Positions 43,425 to 52,668 are shown, numbered from the stretch's first letter. The stretch: DNA of 64,000 nt from Nannocystis bainbridge (GCF_028368995.1 NZ_JAQNDL010000001.1:4242001-4306000), one strand, 5' to 3'. Translations and numbers: made by a program. Notes: a model not told the origin generated them from the sequence alone.

Positions 43425-44948
43425 ATGGCCGGCGACCCCGACGCGATCGTCATCGGCTCCGGCCCCAACGGCCTCGTGGCCGCCTGCATGCTCGCGCGCG
43501 CCGGCATGCGCGTGCTCGTGTGCGAGGCGAACCCGCGGCGCTGGGGCGGCGCGCTCGGCTCGGAGGAGGCGACCCTGCCCGGCTTCGTCCACGACGTCGG
43601 CGCCGCGCTGTTCCCGTTCCCGCGCATCAGCCCGGCCTTCCGCGCGCTCGACCTCGAGAAGCAGGGCGTCGAGCTGTGCTTCGCCGAGTTCGACAGCTGT
43701 CACCCCGCGCCCGACGGTTCGGTCGCGTGCATCAGCCGCGACCTCGAGCTCGCCTCGCGTCACTTCGGCGACCCGCGCGACGGCGAGACCTTCGCCGCGC
43801 TGGCCCGCTGGTACCGCGGCGTCGAGCCGGCGGTGCTGGGGATCCTCCTCAACACGCTGCCGACGCTCGCGCCGGTCCTGAAGCTGCTGCCGTTCGGGAT
43901 CTTCAAGCTCGCGCGGATCTTGCTGTCCTCGGGGGCAGGTCTGTCGCGCCGGCTGTTCCGCGGCGAGGCGGCCCGGCGCGTCATGCCGGGGCTGGCGCTG
44001 CACGTCGACGTCGGCCCGCGCGACCCGCTCGGCGCGGCGCTGGGCTTCATGCTCGGCATGACCGCGACCACCGGCGGTTACTCGATCCCGCGCGGCGGGG
44101 CGCAGGTGCTGGCCGACGCCATGGTCGCCGACCTGCGCCGTCATGGCGGCGAGATCCGCCTCGCCAGCCGCGTCGAACGGATCCTCACGGAAGGTCGCCG
44201 CGCCGTCGGCGTCCGCCTCGCCGACGGCACCGAGCTGCGCGCCGCTCGCCGCGCCGTGATCGCCGACACCGCCGTCGCCTCGCTGATGCTCGACCTCGTC
44301 GCGCGCGACCTCGTGCCCCGCCGCGTGGTCCGCTTCATGGAGAAGTTCCCGCAGGGTTGGGGCACCTTCAAGGTCGACTGGGCCCTGTCGGCGCCGGTCC
44401 CGTGGGCTGTCCCCGAGGCCAGGCGCGCCGCGGTCGTGCACGCCGGCGACAGCCTCGACGACCTCGAGCGCTTCACCGCCCAGGTCCGCCGCGGCGAGCT
44501 GCCCGACAACCCGTATCTGGTCATCGGTCAACAGAGCCTGTTCGACCCGACGCGCGCCCCGGCCGGCCAGCACACGCTGTGGGCGTACTCGCGCGTGCCG
44601 AGCCGGCCCGCGGGCGGCTGGTCGGCCCACGCCGCGGCCTTCGCCGACCGCGTCGACGCCCGCATCGAGGGCCTCGCGCCCGGCTTCCGCAGCACCGTGC
44701 TCGCGCGCCGGGTCGTCGCCCCACCTGACCTCGAGGCCATGGACGCCAACCTCGTCGGCGGCGACCTTGGCGGCGGCTCGAATGCCTGGCACCGCCAGCT
44801 CATCTTCCGCCCGCTGTTCCCCTACTTCCGCCACCGCATGCCGGTCGAGGGTCTCTACCTGTGCTCGAGCTACGCACATCCGGGCGCGGGTGTGCACGGC
44901 ATGTGCGGCTACAACGCGGCGCAGATCGTCCTGCGCGACCTCGGCTGA
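43425..44948 (+). CDS. FAD-dependent oxidoreductase, phytoene-desaturase-like (PYROXD2 type)
   Basis: 507 residues. The N-terminal Rossmann motif AIVIGSGPNGLVAACMLARAGMRVLVCEA binds FAD, WGGALGSEEATLPGFVHDVGAALFPF follows, GYSIPRGGAQVLADAMVADLRRHGGEIRL is the second FAD block, and the C-terminal SSYAHPGAGVHGMCGYNAAQIVLRDL closes the site. That order matches the carotenoid isomerase/desaturase and PYROXD2-like branch of amine-oxidase-type flavoproteins. No carotenoid gene is nearby, so the substrate is unknown. It starts 7 bp after the SNF2 stop and is probably co-transcribed, though a functional link is not obvious. Confidence 0.9.
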   Translation: MAGDPDAIVIGSGPNGLVAACMLARAGMRVLVCEANPRRWGGALGSEEATLPGFVHDVGAALFPFPRISPAFRALDLEKQGVELCFAEFDSCHPAPDGSVACISRDLELASRHFGDPRDGETFAALARWYRGVEPAVLGILLNTLPTLAPVLKLLPFGIFKLARILLSSGAGLSRRLFRGEAARRVMPGLALHVDVGPRDPLGAALGFMLGMTATTGGYSIPRGGAQVLADAMVADLRRHGGEIRLASRVERILTEGRRAVGVRLADGTELRAARRAVIADTAVASLMLDLVARDLVPRRVVRFMEKFPQGWGTFKVDWALSAPVPWAVPEARRAAVVHAGDSLDDLERFTAQVRRGELPDNPYLVIGQQSLFDPTRAPAGQHTLWAYSRVPSRPAGGWSAHAAAFADRVDARIEGLAPGFRSTVLARRVVAPPDLEAMDANLVGGDLGGGSNAWHRQLIFRPLFPYFRHRMPVEGLYLCSSYAHPGAGVHGMCGYNAAQIVLRDLG

Positions 44949-45297
44949 GCGACGCGAGGGCCGCCCCGGCGCCACCTCTGCTTCGCCGGACGACGTCCAC
45001 CGCGACGTCACCTCGGCATCGCCCTGTTCTGCACCGAGGGTGTCGCATGACCCTCGCCGTCGCGCGAACTCGATTGTTGTCTCCGCCTGTCCCGAAGTAC
45101 ATGTAATACCCTCGACGACCGTCGCTACCGCCGCGCGTGAGACAAGCGTTCAGCCGCCGCCCTGGGTCCACGTCCACCGGCGATCGTCACGCGAAAACCT
45201 GTGCGCGACGCCGCGGTGCAACCTCCTCCCACGAGGTGAGCGCGCGCCGACGCGCCAGCGCATCGATCGCAACGCGGCGACACACTCGCTACCATCG
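44949..45297. other. Gene-free region with one family palindrome
   Basis: CCTGTCC-CGAAGT-ACATG lies at 45087-45104, followed by TAATACC. Nothing else is recognised. Confidence 0.5.
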
Positions 45298-46458
45298 ATG
45301 CGCATGACAACCTGGTTTGGTCTCTCCTCCGCGCTGCTCGGCTCGCTCGTCCTCGCCACCCTGGGCTGCGGTGACCCGCCCTCCAATAACGTCAGCGCGT
45401 CGAACGGCGACAGCGACAGCGACTCGACCTCCGCCACCGGCGTCACCGCCACCGACGGCACGGTCACCGCGGGCGGCAGCGACAGCGACAGCGGCGAGAC
45501 CGACGGCACCGGCTCGGCCAGCATGACCTCGTTGCCGACCACCGGCGAGCCGACCTCGACCAGCAACGGCTCGGCGACCTCGTCGACGACCGCCGACACC
45601 GAGGCCACCGCGACGACCAGCCCCGTCACCGACTCGGGCGCCACCGACACCGACACCACCGTCGGCCCCGGCACCACCCTCGATCCGGAGACCTCGAGCA
45701 CCACCGACAGCAGCACGACCGGCCCCGACTGCATCCCCACCGAAGAGATCTGCAACGACCTCGACGACGACTGCAACGGCATCGTCGACGACGTCGACGT
45801 CGGCGGCGACGGCATCTGCGACTGTCTCAACATCGCCATCTTCGGCAACGAGGGCGCCAACCCCTCCGCCGAGTTCCAGGGCTGGCTCGAAGCCCAGGGC
45901 ACCCAGGTCGACCGGATCTCCCTCGACGGCACCCCGATCGACGCCGTCACCCTCGAGAAGTACGACATCGTCATCCTCGACTGGCTGGTCCGCAACTACA
46001 GCGCCGAGGAGGCCGCGACGATCAGGACCTGGGTCGAGGGCGGCGGCGGTCTGATGTCGATGACCGGCCACACCAACAACAACACCGTCGTCGATCGCCC
46101 CAACTCGATCATCGCGCCGATGGGCCTGGCCTACAACCAGAGCAAGGGCTTCTTCGGCGGGCCGGTGACGCAGTGGACGCCGCACCCGATCACCGAGGGC
46201 ATCACCTCGGTGTCGTTCTACGGCGGCCTCTACGTCGACATCGTCGAGGACGGCGTCGCGCTCAACGAGGTGATCGGCACGCTGCCGCAGGGCCCCGTCG
46301 CGGTCGGCCAGACCCGCCTCGACGGCAAGCTCTTCATCTTCGGCGACGAGTGGATCGAGTTCGACTCGGAGTGGCAGCAGATCCCGCAGATCAAGCAGTT
46401 CTGGGTCAACATCCTCGCGTGGCTGTCGCCGCAGAACTTCTGCACGATCCCGCAGTGA
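45298..46458 (+). CDS. Lipoprotein with Ser/Thr/Asp stalk, MopE-like motif and GATase-like domain
   Basis: 386 residues from ATG 45298 (ATG 45304 is also possible), lipobox LATLGC. A stalk of ~125 Ser/Thr/Asp/Gly residues follows. CIPTEEICNDLDDDCNGIVDD is the MopE/putative metal-binding motif seen in many myxobacterial surface proteins. The C-terminal ~210 residues (LNIAIFGNEGANPSAEFQGWLEAQGTQVDRI, YDIVILDWLVRNYSAEEAATIRTWVEGGGGLMSMTG) resemble a class I glutamine-amidotransferase/ThuA-like sandwich used as a sugar- or ligand-binding domain; no nucleophilic Cys is visible, so catalysis is unlikely. It ends towards the HTTM cluster. Confidence 0.82.
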   Translation: MRMTTWFGLSSALLGSLVLATLGCGDPPSNNVSASNGDSDSDSTSATGVTATDGTVTAGGSDSDSGETDGTGSASMTSLPTTGEPTSTSNGSATSSTTADTEATATTSPVTDSGATDTDTTVGPGTTLDPETSSTTDSSTTGPDCIPTEEICNDLDDDCNGIVDDVDVGGDGICDCLNIAIFGNEGANPSAEFQGWLEAQGTQVDRISLDGTPIDAVTLEKYDIVILDWLVRNYSAEEAATIRTWVEGGGGLMSMTGHTNNNTVVDRPNSIIAPMGLAYNQSKGFFGGPVTQWTPHPITEGITSVSFYGGLYVDIVEDGVALNEVIGTLPQGPVAVGQTRLDGKLFIFGDEWIEFDSEWQQIPQIKQFWVNILAWLSPQNFCTIPQ

Positions 46459-46468
46459 TGGGCGACTC

Positions 46469-46496
46469 GCTCCTCCCCCGGCCGCGAGGGAGGAGC
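46469..46496. terminator. Hairpin between convergent genes
   Basis: GCTCCTCCC (46469-46477) pairs with GGGAGGAGC (46488-46496), 11 bp after one stop and 21 bp before the other. No T tract on either side, so factor-independent termination is uncertain. Confidence 0.45.
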
Positions 46497-46516
46497 TCGC
46501 TGGGTCGGCGCACGGC

Positions 46517-48301
46517 TCAGCGCAATTCGAAGGTCCGCAGCACCGCTCGCCCCGCGAGCGTGCGCAGCCCGGGCGCCAGGCACCACGGGTACAGCCACCA
46601 GAAGCCCGGCAGGATCGGCACCAGCGCCCGACCGGCCGCGGCCCCGGCGTGACGCGTCGCATCGCCCGGCGCGGTCACGACCAGCGCCCCCGCGGGCACC
46701 GACGGATCGGCCGCGAATTGCAGGCGCGCGCCGAGGTCCCACATGCGAAGCAGGGCCACCCGGCGGATCGACGCCTCGTCGGCCGCGTGGTGCACGACGT
46801 ACGGCGCTCGCGGCCCGCGGTAGCGCAGGCGGTCGAGCGGGCGCAGCAGCGACGCCTTCCACCCCGGCTTGCGCCGCGGCCGGGCGCCCTCGCCTTCTGC
46901 CAGCGGGCGCGACATCAGCGTCCGCCACACCGCCTCGACCTCGGCGCCCGACAGCCACGCGATGTAGACCGCCAGCATCACCTGCACGAACGTGCCGACG
47001 TTCATCGCCACGTCGATCACCAGGTGCATGATCACGCCGACGCCGAGCCACAGCCGCTTGCCGCACAGCCACCGCAGCACCCACGCGTGCGCGCGCGGAC
47101 GGCGGGCCCGCAGCCACAGGTACGAGCCCACCAGCAGGGCCGGGAACGCCAGCACGCCGGCGACCACGAGCGCCTGCGCCTGCGCGCGCGACAGCTGCAC
47201 CGGGCCCTCGCCCGGGCTGTAGTAGTACCAGGCGGTCAGGCCGCCGACGTAGGCCAGCGCGCCGACGATCGCGGCGATCAGCGCGTACGAGCTCCAGCGC
47301 CGCCACGCCTGCACTTTCGGCCATGTCCCTTCGGACAGCTCGCGCTCGCACCGGCGCAGCGCCAGCCCGACCAGCGCCAGCGGGAACAGGGTCTCCCACG
47401 CCTTGGTGACCCACGTCGAGAGCGGCAGGAAGCCGATCATGTGCAGGAACGTGGCGACCTGGATCTGGAACGGGTGGCGGTAGAAGTGGTCGAGGCTGAG
47501 CGCGTAGAACAGCGCGGTGCCGTCGAACCACGTCAGGCCGCTCTTGAGCGCCCCGGTGGCGCAGTAGATGATGGCGAGCTGCAGCATCATCAGCCGCAGC
47601 GGCCACGCGGGGATCTGCCGCAGCGCGGGCACGACGACGCTGCCGGCCAGCAGCTCGCGCCGCCGTCGCCACCAGGTGTCGAGCGCGTAGGCCTCGCCCC
47701 AGCGGGTCAAGACGCCGAGGAACAGGAACACCCGCAGGACCGTGTCGCCGCCGCTGTAGAAGACGGGGCTGTAGCTGTAGAAGGTGTTGACGAGGAACCA
47801 GCTCAGCAGGGTGCTGAGGCGCGTCTTGATCCCGAGGATCATCGCCGTGACGCTGGCGCAGGTCAGGCCGAACACCGCCCACACGAAGGCCGGGTCGGCG
47901 CGCAGGTGGAACAGCGAGAACTTGGCCCACAGCGCCTGGACCACGCTCCACCAGCTCTCGAAGCCGTGCTCCGGGTCCCACAGCCGCCGCAGCTCGCCGC
48001 CGTAGTTCTTGCGCGCCATCGCCGGCAGCCACAGGCCCTCGTCGGTGAACAAGAACCGCAGCAGCGGGATCAGGTCGAGCAGCGTCCACAGCACGACCAC
48101 GCCGTAGACGATGCGCAGCAGCCCCGCCGGCCGCGGGTCGACCCGCTCGAGCCACAGTCGCCGCCACAGCTCGGGGCGCACCAAGAAGAACGCGAGCGCG
48201 CAGCCGAGGCCGAGCCACAGCGCACCTGTCGCAAGGGACATGTGCGCCGAGAGGTCGATCGCGGGCCCCTTGGCGGCCGGAGCGAGCAGCGCGGCCAGCA
48301 T
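46517..48301 (-). CDS. HTTM-domain membrane protein (vitamin-K carboxylase-like)
   Basis: 594 residues from ATG 48301, which overlaps the upstream stop by one base (TGATG). About ten transmembrane helices are visible. The order LLRIVYGVVVLWTLLDLIPLLRFLFTDEGLW, WAVFGLTCASVTAMILGIKTRLSTLLSWFLVNTFYSYSPVFYSGGDTVLRVFLFLGVL and LMMLQLAIIYCATGALKSGLTWFDGTALFYAL is typical of the HTTM domain, which shares ancestry with vitamin-K-dependent gamma-glutamyl carboxylase. Most bacterial HTTM proteins have no known reaction. The C-terminal ~130 residues (ADEASIRRVALLRMWDLGARLQF...) are a soluble domain. Its partner (48301-49203) and a fused paralogue (49357-51921) are upstream. Confidence 0.88.
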   Translation of the reverse strand: MLAALLAPAAKGPAIDLSAHMSLATGALWLGLGCALAFFLVRPELWRRLWLERVDPRPAGLLRIVYGVVVLWTLLDLIPLLRFLFTDEGLWLPAMARKNYGGELRRLWDPEHGFESWWSVVQALWAKFSLFHLRADPAFVWAVFGLTCASVTAMILGIKTRLSTLLSWFLVNTFYSYSPVFYSGGDTVLRVFLFLGVLTRWGEAYALDTWWRRRRELLAGSVVVPALRQIPAWPLRLMMLQLAIIYCATGALKSGLTWFDGTALFYALSLDHFYRHPFQIQVATFLHMIGFLPLSTWVTKAWETLFPLALVGLALRRCERELSEGTWPKVQAWRRWSSYALIAAIVGALAYVGGLTAWYYYSPGEGPVQLSRAQAQALVVAGVLAFPALLVGSYLWLRARRPRAHAWVLRWLCGKRLWLGVGVIMHLVIDVAMNVGTFVQVMLAVYIAWLSGAEVEAVWRTLMSRPLAEGEGARPRRKPGWKASLLRPLDRLRYRGPRAPYVVHHAADEASIRRVALLRMWDLGARLQFAADPSVPAGALVVTAPGDATRHAGAAAGRALVPILPGFWWLYPWCLAPGLRTLAGRAVLRTFELR

Positions 48302-49203
48302 CAATCACCCCCCCCGTCGGCCCCGCCGACCTCGGCCCCGCCCTCGTTGCCGCCGCCCTCGGCCGGCAGCGCCGGCTCGTCGCCGTCCTCGACCGGGGCC
48401 ACGTCGCGCTTGCGCTTGCCGTCGACGGCCCGTCGCCGCTCGAGGATCTTGGCCCGCGCCGCGGCCCGCTCGCGCCAGCTCGTGGTGTCGACCTCGACGA
48501 AGCTGCCGGCCGGCAGCGGCGCGAACCCGTAGCGGGCGCGGATCTGGTCGGGAAGCTGCGCGTGCGGGGTGGTCGCGCAGTCGAAGCCCTTGAGGTCCTC
48601 CTTGTAGAGCTTGAGCTCGAACGGGTCGAAGCCCATGGTCTCGATCGCCTTCGACGGGTGCGGCACCTTCGTCCACATCTTCGTGAAGTTGACCCGCACC
48701 GGCGGCTCGCCGCCGTGGGTGCGCGCCCACTCGCGGCAGACCCACGCGGCGTACGGCGACTGGTAGCGCTCCTGCTCGAGCAGCCGCCGGTTGATCTTGC
48801 CCATGCGGTCGTAGAAGAAGTACGGGTAGTCGCGCCGGCCGTAGATGTCGTGCAGCAGGTCGATCTCCTCGCCGGCCTGCGTCACCACCCGCACCTGCAA
48901 GAACATGTTGGTGCGGTGCGGGTTGGGGGCGAACATCGCCCAGCTCTGCACGCTCGAGGTGGCCCGCATGTAGGCGCCGGAGCGCAGCAGCTCGGCCAGC
49001 CGGCGGTTGAACCGCTCCGACAGCCCGCTCGCCGGGGTGGTGTGCTGCAGCAGCGCGACCGTGTGATAGAGGACGAACAGGCTGACCAGCAGCGCCGCCC
49101 ACCCGCGGTAGGCCCACGGCCCGTCGCCCACGTCCTCGGCCGGCGGCGCCCGCAGCAGCGCGTCGGCCAGCCTCGTCGTGCCGTCGTGGGATGGCCGACT
49201 CAC
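48301..49203 (-). CDS. HTTM-partner protein with one transmembrane helix
   Basis: 300 residues if it starts at GTG 49203, which has GAGGAG 8 nt upstream; ATG 49224 is in frame but lacks a site. One hydrophobic helix (GWAALLVSLFVLYHTVALLQH) is followed by a soluble domain containing QSWAMFAPNPHRTNMFLQVRVVTQAGEEIDL and YPYFFYDRMGKINRRLLEQERYQSPYAAWVCREWAR. The WxMFAPNP motif is shared with the C-terminal domain of 49357-51921 and is frequent next to HTTM proteins. The C-terminus is low complexity. The stop overlaps the start of the HTTM gene, so the two are translationally coupled. Confidence 0.82.
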   Translation of the reverse strand: MSRPSHDGTTRLADALLRAPPAEDVGDGPWAYRGWAALLVSLFVLYHTVALLQHTTPASGLSERFNRRLAELLRSGAYMRATSSVQSWAMFAPNPHRTNMFLQVRVVTQAGEEIDLLHDIYGRRDYPYFFYDRMGKINRRLLEQERYQSPYAAWVCREWARTHGGEPPVRVNFTKMWTKVPHPSKAIETMGFDPFELKLYKEDLKGFDCATTPHAQLPDQIRARYGFAPLPAGSFVEVDTTSWRERAAARAKILERRRAVDGKRKRDVAPVEDGDEPALPAEGGGNEGGAEVGGADGGGD

Positions 49204-49276
49204 GGGACATGCTCCTCGGGACATGTCGCTTTGGCCATCAATACAAGGCACCCCACGTGTCCCTCATGACATGTCC
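49201..49276. repeat. Family palindromes around the start of the HTTM-partner gene
   Basis: CGGGACATGCTCCTCGGGAC (49203-49222) continues into ATGTCGC, and CACGTGTCC-CTCATG-ACATGTCCC lies at 49253-49277. On the minus strand the first block contributes GAGGAG and the GTG start. Confidence 0.8.
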
Positions 49277-49356
49277 CATGCGCCAGCTTCAAAGATAACG
49301 AGGTTCCCACGCCGGACGGCCCCGGCGGCCCGGCGCCGTGCGGGGCCAGCCGCGGT

Positions 49357-51921
49357 CTACTCGCCATCGCCGCCTCCCTCGTCCTCGGCCCCGCGCGCCG
49401 GCTCGGCCGCGGGCTCGGGCGCCGCGGCGGGGCGCGGCGAGGTGACGCTGGCGGCGCGCGGCTGCGGGTTGCCGCCCCAGTCGCGGCGGGTGGCCCAGCT
49501 GCGGCGGCGCTGGTCGGCCTGGCGGGCCTGCTTCTCCGCGGCCGCCTCGAGCTCGCGCTGGTCGGCCTCGTCGAGCGGGACCCCGTAGCGCTGCTTCATG
49601 AAGGCGGGCAGCTGGCCCTGCTTGAGGCAGCTATGGGTCTCGAGCAGCTCGTAGGTGGCCTTGAGGTCGGCCGGGCGGTACCAGCCCTTGTCGCGGACCT
49701 GCTCGGGCGTGGGGATCTTCGTGGTGATCCGCCAGGTCTCGACCTTGGCCGCGGGCTCGCCGTACTCGATGAACCAGTTGCGACAGACGAAGAACGACCA
49801 CGGCCGCAGGTACGACTTGCCCTTGCCGATCATGCGCCGATGCATCTTGCGCATGCGGTCGTTGTAGATCCACGGGAACGGCCGGTAGCTGTAGCTGTTG
49901 TAGCCGATGTCCCAGCGGGTCCCGTCGGGCAAGACCACCACCGTCTTCATGAAGGTGTTGGCCCGCGGCGGGTTGGGCGCGAACATGTTCCAGCTCTGCG
50001 AGGTGCCGGTGACGGTGAGGTAGCTGCCGAACACCCCGCGCGCGGCCGACCGCCACTGGCTGAACACGTTGCTGCTGGGGAACAGCGCCAGCGCGACGGC
50101 GCTGAAGTGCCACGTTATGAGGCCGAGCACGACCGCCCGGAACAGCGCCCCGCCAGCCAGCCCCGGCGTGCCCCCGGGTGCGGCGTCGGCTGGCACTCCG
50201 GACATGCCCTTGAAGACATGTCTCAAGGGCCTTGTGAACAGACGAAACACCAGCGCGACCGCGGCGACCAGGCCGAGCCAGGCGTAGACGAGGCCGCCGA
50301 CGTCGCGGTCGCCGCCGATGCGCTTGTAGATGATGGCGAGCAGCAGCGCGCCGAGGACCACGACGATCGCGTCGGGGATGGTCCGGCCGCGCGCGGGCAG
50401 GTCCTCGGGCCGCTGGGCCGGGCCGAACAGGCGCTCGCCGCCGGCCGGCAAGACCCGCCGCAGGCCGGTGCGCCGGGCCTGCCGCCACAGCCAGTGCAGC
50501 GCCGCGGCGATCTCCTCGCCGCGCAGCCAGGCGACGTAGACCATCAGCATGATGAACGGGAACATGCCGATGTTCATGAACAGGATCAGGAAGCCGTGGA
50601 AGAGCAGCCCGAGGCCGAGCCACAGCCGGCGCCCGAGCAGCCACCGCTGCACGAACGACTGATCGATCGTCCACCCGCGCACCCGCAGCGGCCAGCGCCC
50701 GAGCGCGAACCAGGCGACGATGAGCAGCGGCACGATCACGCCCAGCACGAGGTGCACGTGGCCGACGCCGGTGGCGACCAGCGCCCGCGCCTGCTCCGGC
50801 TGGTTCTTCGGCAGCTCGACCACGTACGGATACGCGAGCACGCTGACGCGGTAGAGCGCGGCGTAGCCGAGCAGCAGGGCCAGGCGGCCGAGCCAGCGGC
50901 GCCACGGGCGGTCCTGGGCGATGAACCACGGCTGGTCGCGGTGGCGCAGCTGGAACCCGAGGATCGCGCCGAGGATCGCGATCGCGAAGTGCTCCTCCCA
51001 CCAGCGCGTCACCCACGTCATCAACCGGAACAGGTTGGTGCCGAACACCGCCGAGACCTGCTGGGTCCAGTCCTCGAAGCGGTAGAAGTGGTCCATGTTG
51101 AGGGCGTAGTACAGCGCGTCGCCCTGCATCCACACGTTGCCGGTCTTGACGATCCCGGTGGCGGTGTAGATCGCCGCCAGCTGGGCCATGATGAGGTAGC
51201 GCGGCCAGCTCGGGATCAGGCGATAGACCGGCTGCTTGCCCGGCTGGGCCGGCTCACCGACCTCCTGCAGCTTGCCGGCGCGGCGCAGCAGCTTGCAGCG
51301 GACCCAGTTGTCGAAGCTCCACGCGTCGCCGGTGCGGGCGAAGATCAGCACCCACCACAGCGTGCGGTACACCGTGTCGGTGCCCTCGAGGTAGAGCCCG
51401 TTGTGGTTGTAGACGCTGCACACCAGCAGCCACGAGAGCACGCCGGTGAGCCGCGAGAACACCCCGGCGGCGTACAGCAGCAGCACGCCGAAGATCGCGT
51501 ACATCACCCACTCGACGCCGTCGGGCGCCGACCAGAAGTAGAACAGCGAGTGCTTGCCCCACAGGAACTTGAAGACGCCCCAATGATCGAGGAAGCCGTC
51601 CTCCGGGGTCCAGCCCATCAGCGCCGAGCTGCCGAACCGCGAGCGCGTCTCGTCGAGGTCGTAGAGGCCCTCGTCGCTCCACAACATGCGCCAGTACGGG
51701 TGCAGGTTCCAGAAGCACTGGATCGTCATCAGCGCGGTGCCGATGCGCAGGGTCGCGAACATGCGCGGGTCCTCGAGCGCGAGCAGGCTGCGCCGCACCG
51801 ACTCCATCCGCGTGGCCGCCCACGCCAGCGTCGCCACCACCACCGCCAGACAGAGCCAGCCGACGTGGCTGCCGAGCTCGGGGGGGACGCGGCTGAAGTC
51901 GAGCGCCTCGGGTGCCAACAT
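49357..51921 (-). CDS. HTTM protein fused to its partner domain
   Basis: 854 residues. Residues ~1-500 are an HTTM domain with many helices (FATLRIGTALMTIQCFWNLHPYWRMLWSDEGLY, AIFGVLLLYAAGVFSRLTGVLSWLLVCSVYNHNGLYLEGTDTVYRTLWWVLIFARTGD, LIMAQLAAIYTATGIVKTGNVWMQGDALYYALNMDHFYR). Residues ~560-800 add two helices and a domain with QSWNMFAPNPPRANTFMKTVVVLPDGTRWDIGY and FPWIYNDRMRKMHRRMIGKGKSYLRPWSFFVCRNWF, clearly paralogous to the separate partner at 48301-49203. A family palindrome lies in the joining segment (50195-50232). The C-terminus is Pro/Ala/Glu-rich. It is the first gene of a three-gene minus-strand run. Confidence 0.87.
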   Translation of the reverse strand: MLAPEALDFSRVPPELGSHVGWLCLAVVVATLAWAATRMESVRRSLLALEDPRMFATLRIGTALMTIQCFWNLHPYWRMLWSDEGLYDLDETRSRFGSSALMGWTPEDGFLDHWGVFKFLWGKHSLFYFWSAPDGVEWVMYAIFGVLLLYAAGVFSRLTGVLSWLLVCSVYNHNGLYLEGTDTVYRTLWWVLIFARTGDAWSFDNWVRCKLLRRAGKLQEVGEPAQPGKQPVYRLIPSWPRYLIMAQLAAIYTATGIVKTGNVWMQGDALYYALNMDHFYRFEDWTQQVSAVFGTNLFRLMTWVTRWWEEHFAIAILGAILGFQLRHRDQPWFIAQDRPWRRWLGRLALLLGYAALYRVSVLAYPYVVELPKNQPEQARALVATGVGHVHLVLGVIVPLLIVAWFALGRWPLRVRGWTIDQSFVQRWLLGRRLWLGLGLLFHGFLILFMNIGMFPFIMLMVYVAWLRGEEIAAALHWLWRQARRTGLRRVLPAGGERLFGPAQRPEDLPARGRTIPDAIVVVLGALLLAIIYKRIGGDRDVGGLVYAWLGLVAAVALVFRLFTRPLRHVFKGMSGVPADAAPGGTPGLAGGALFRAVVLGLITWHFSAVALALFPSSNVFSQWRSAARGVFGSYLTVTGTSQSWNMFAPNPPRANTFMKTVVVLPDGTRWDIGYNSYSYRPFPWIYNDRMRKMHRRMIGKGKSYLRPWSFFVCRNWFIEYGEPAAKVETWRITTKIPTPEQVRDKGWYRPADLKATYELLETHSCLKQGQLPAFMKQRYGVPLDEADQRELEAAAEKQARQADQRRRSWATRRDWGGNPQPRAASVTSPRPAAAPEPAAEPARGAEDEGGGDGE

Positions 51922-52158
51922 GCGGGTGAGGCCGCCGACACTAGCACGGCGCAGACCTTCCTCAGCGCCCGCGGGCCACGCGCATATTTTGCGTGACTGG
52001 CGATCTAGAGGCTACTGGCGCGGCCTGGGCCGGGGAATCCGGCGGGCGCTCGAGATCGGGCACGGCCGCCCGGGAGCTGTCCCGAGAGACATCTCGCCGA
52101 GGCGGATCCGCCGTCGCCTCGACTATCGCGGCCGGGCGGGTTCGCGGTAGAGGAGAGC

Positions 52159-52668
52159 GTGCCTTGGAGCAGGCGGCGGGTGCTGGGGCTGGTGGCGGTG
52201 GCCGCCGGCTGTCGGCCGCCGGAGCTGCCGCCGTCGGCGCCCACCAGCCTGCTCGGCGAGGCTGCGCCGCAGTTCTCGCGGCGGGGCCTCGACGGGCGCA
52301 CCGTCGACCTCGCGGCGCTGCGCGACCGGGTCGTGGTGGTCGAGTTCTTCGCCCGCTACTGCGAGCCGTGCTGGAAGCACCTGCCGAAGGTCCAGCGCTG
52401 GGCCGCGCGGCAGCGCGACGTCGTGGTCATCGGCATCGGCGCCGACGAGTTCGCGGGCGACACCCTGGCGATGGTGCGCGCGCTCGGGGTCGGATTCCCG
52501 GTCGTGCACGACAGCGGCCTCGTGCTCACCGCCCGCTTTCGCGTCGACAAGATCCCCGCGACCCTCGTTTTGGACCGCGGCGGGCGGGTCCGCTGGCGCT
52601 CGCTCCCCGGCGACGGCGTCGGGGCGATGGACCGCGCCGTCGAGGCCATCCGCCGCGCGCGCGATTGA
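52159..52668 (+). CDS. TlpA/thioredoxin-like lipoprotein
   Basis: 169 residues from GTG 52159 behind an AGAGGAG site. Lipobox VAAGC (Cys18) and a Pro-rich linker lead to a peroxiredoxin/TlpA-type thioredoxin fold: EAAPQFSRRGLDGRTVDLAALRDRVVVVEFFARYCEPCWKHLP, with the redox pair Cys68 and Cys71 in CEPC. DKIPATLVLDRGGRVRWR has the cis-Pro. Such lipoproteins reduce extracytoplasmic disulfides. It is 15 bp from the FGE-like lipoprotein gene, so the two probably share a transcript. It diverges from the HTTM cluster. Confidence 0.9.
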   Translation: MPWSRRRVLGLVAVAAGCRPPELPPSAPTSLLGEAAPQFSRRGLDGRTVDLAALRDRVVVVEFFARYCEPCWKHLPKVQRWAARQRDVVVIGIGADEFAGDTLAMVRALGVGFPVVHDSGLVLTARFRVDKIPATLVLDRGGRVRWRSLPGDGVGAMDRAVEAIRRARD

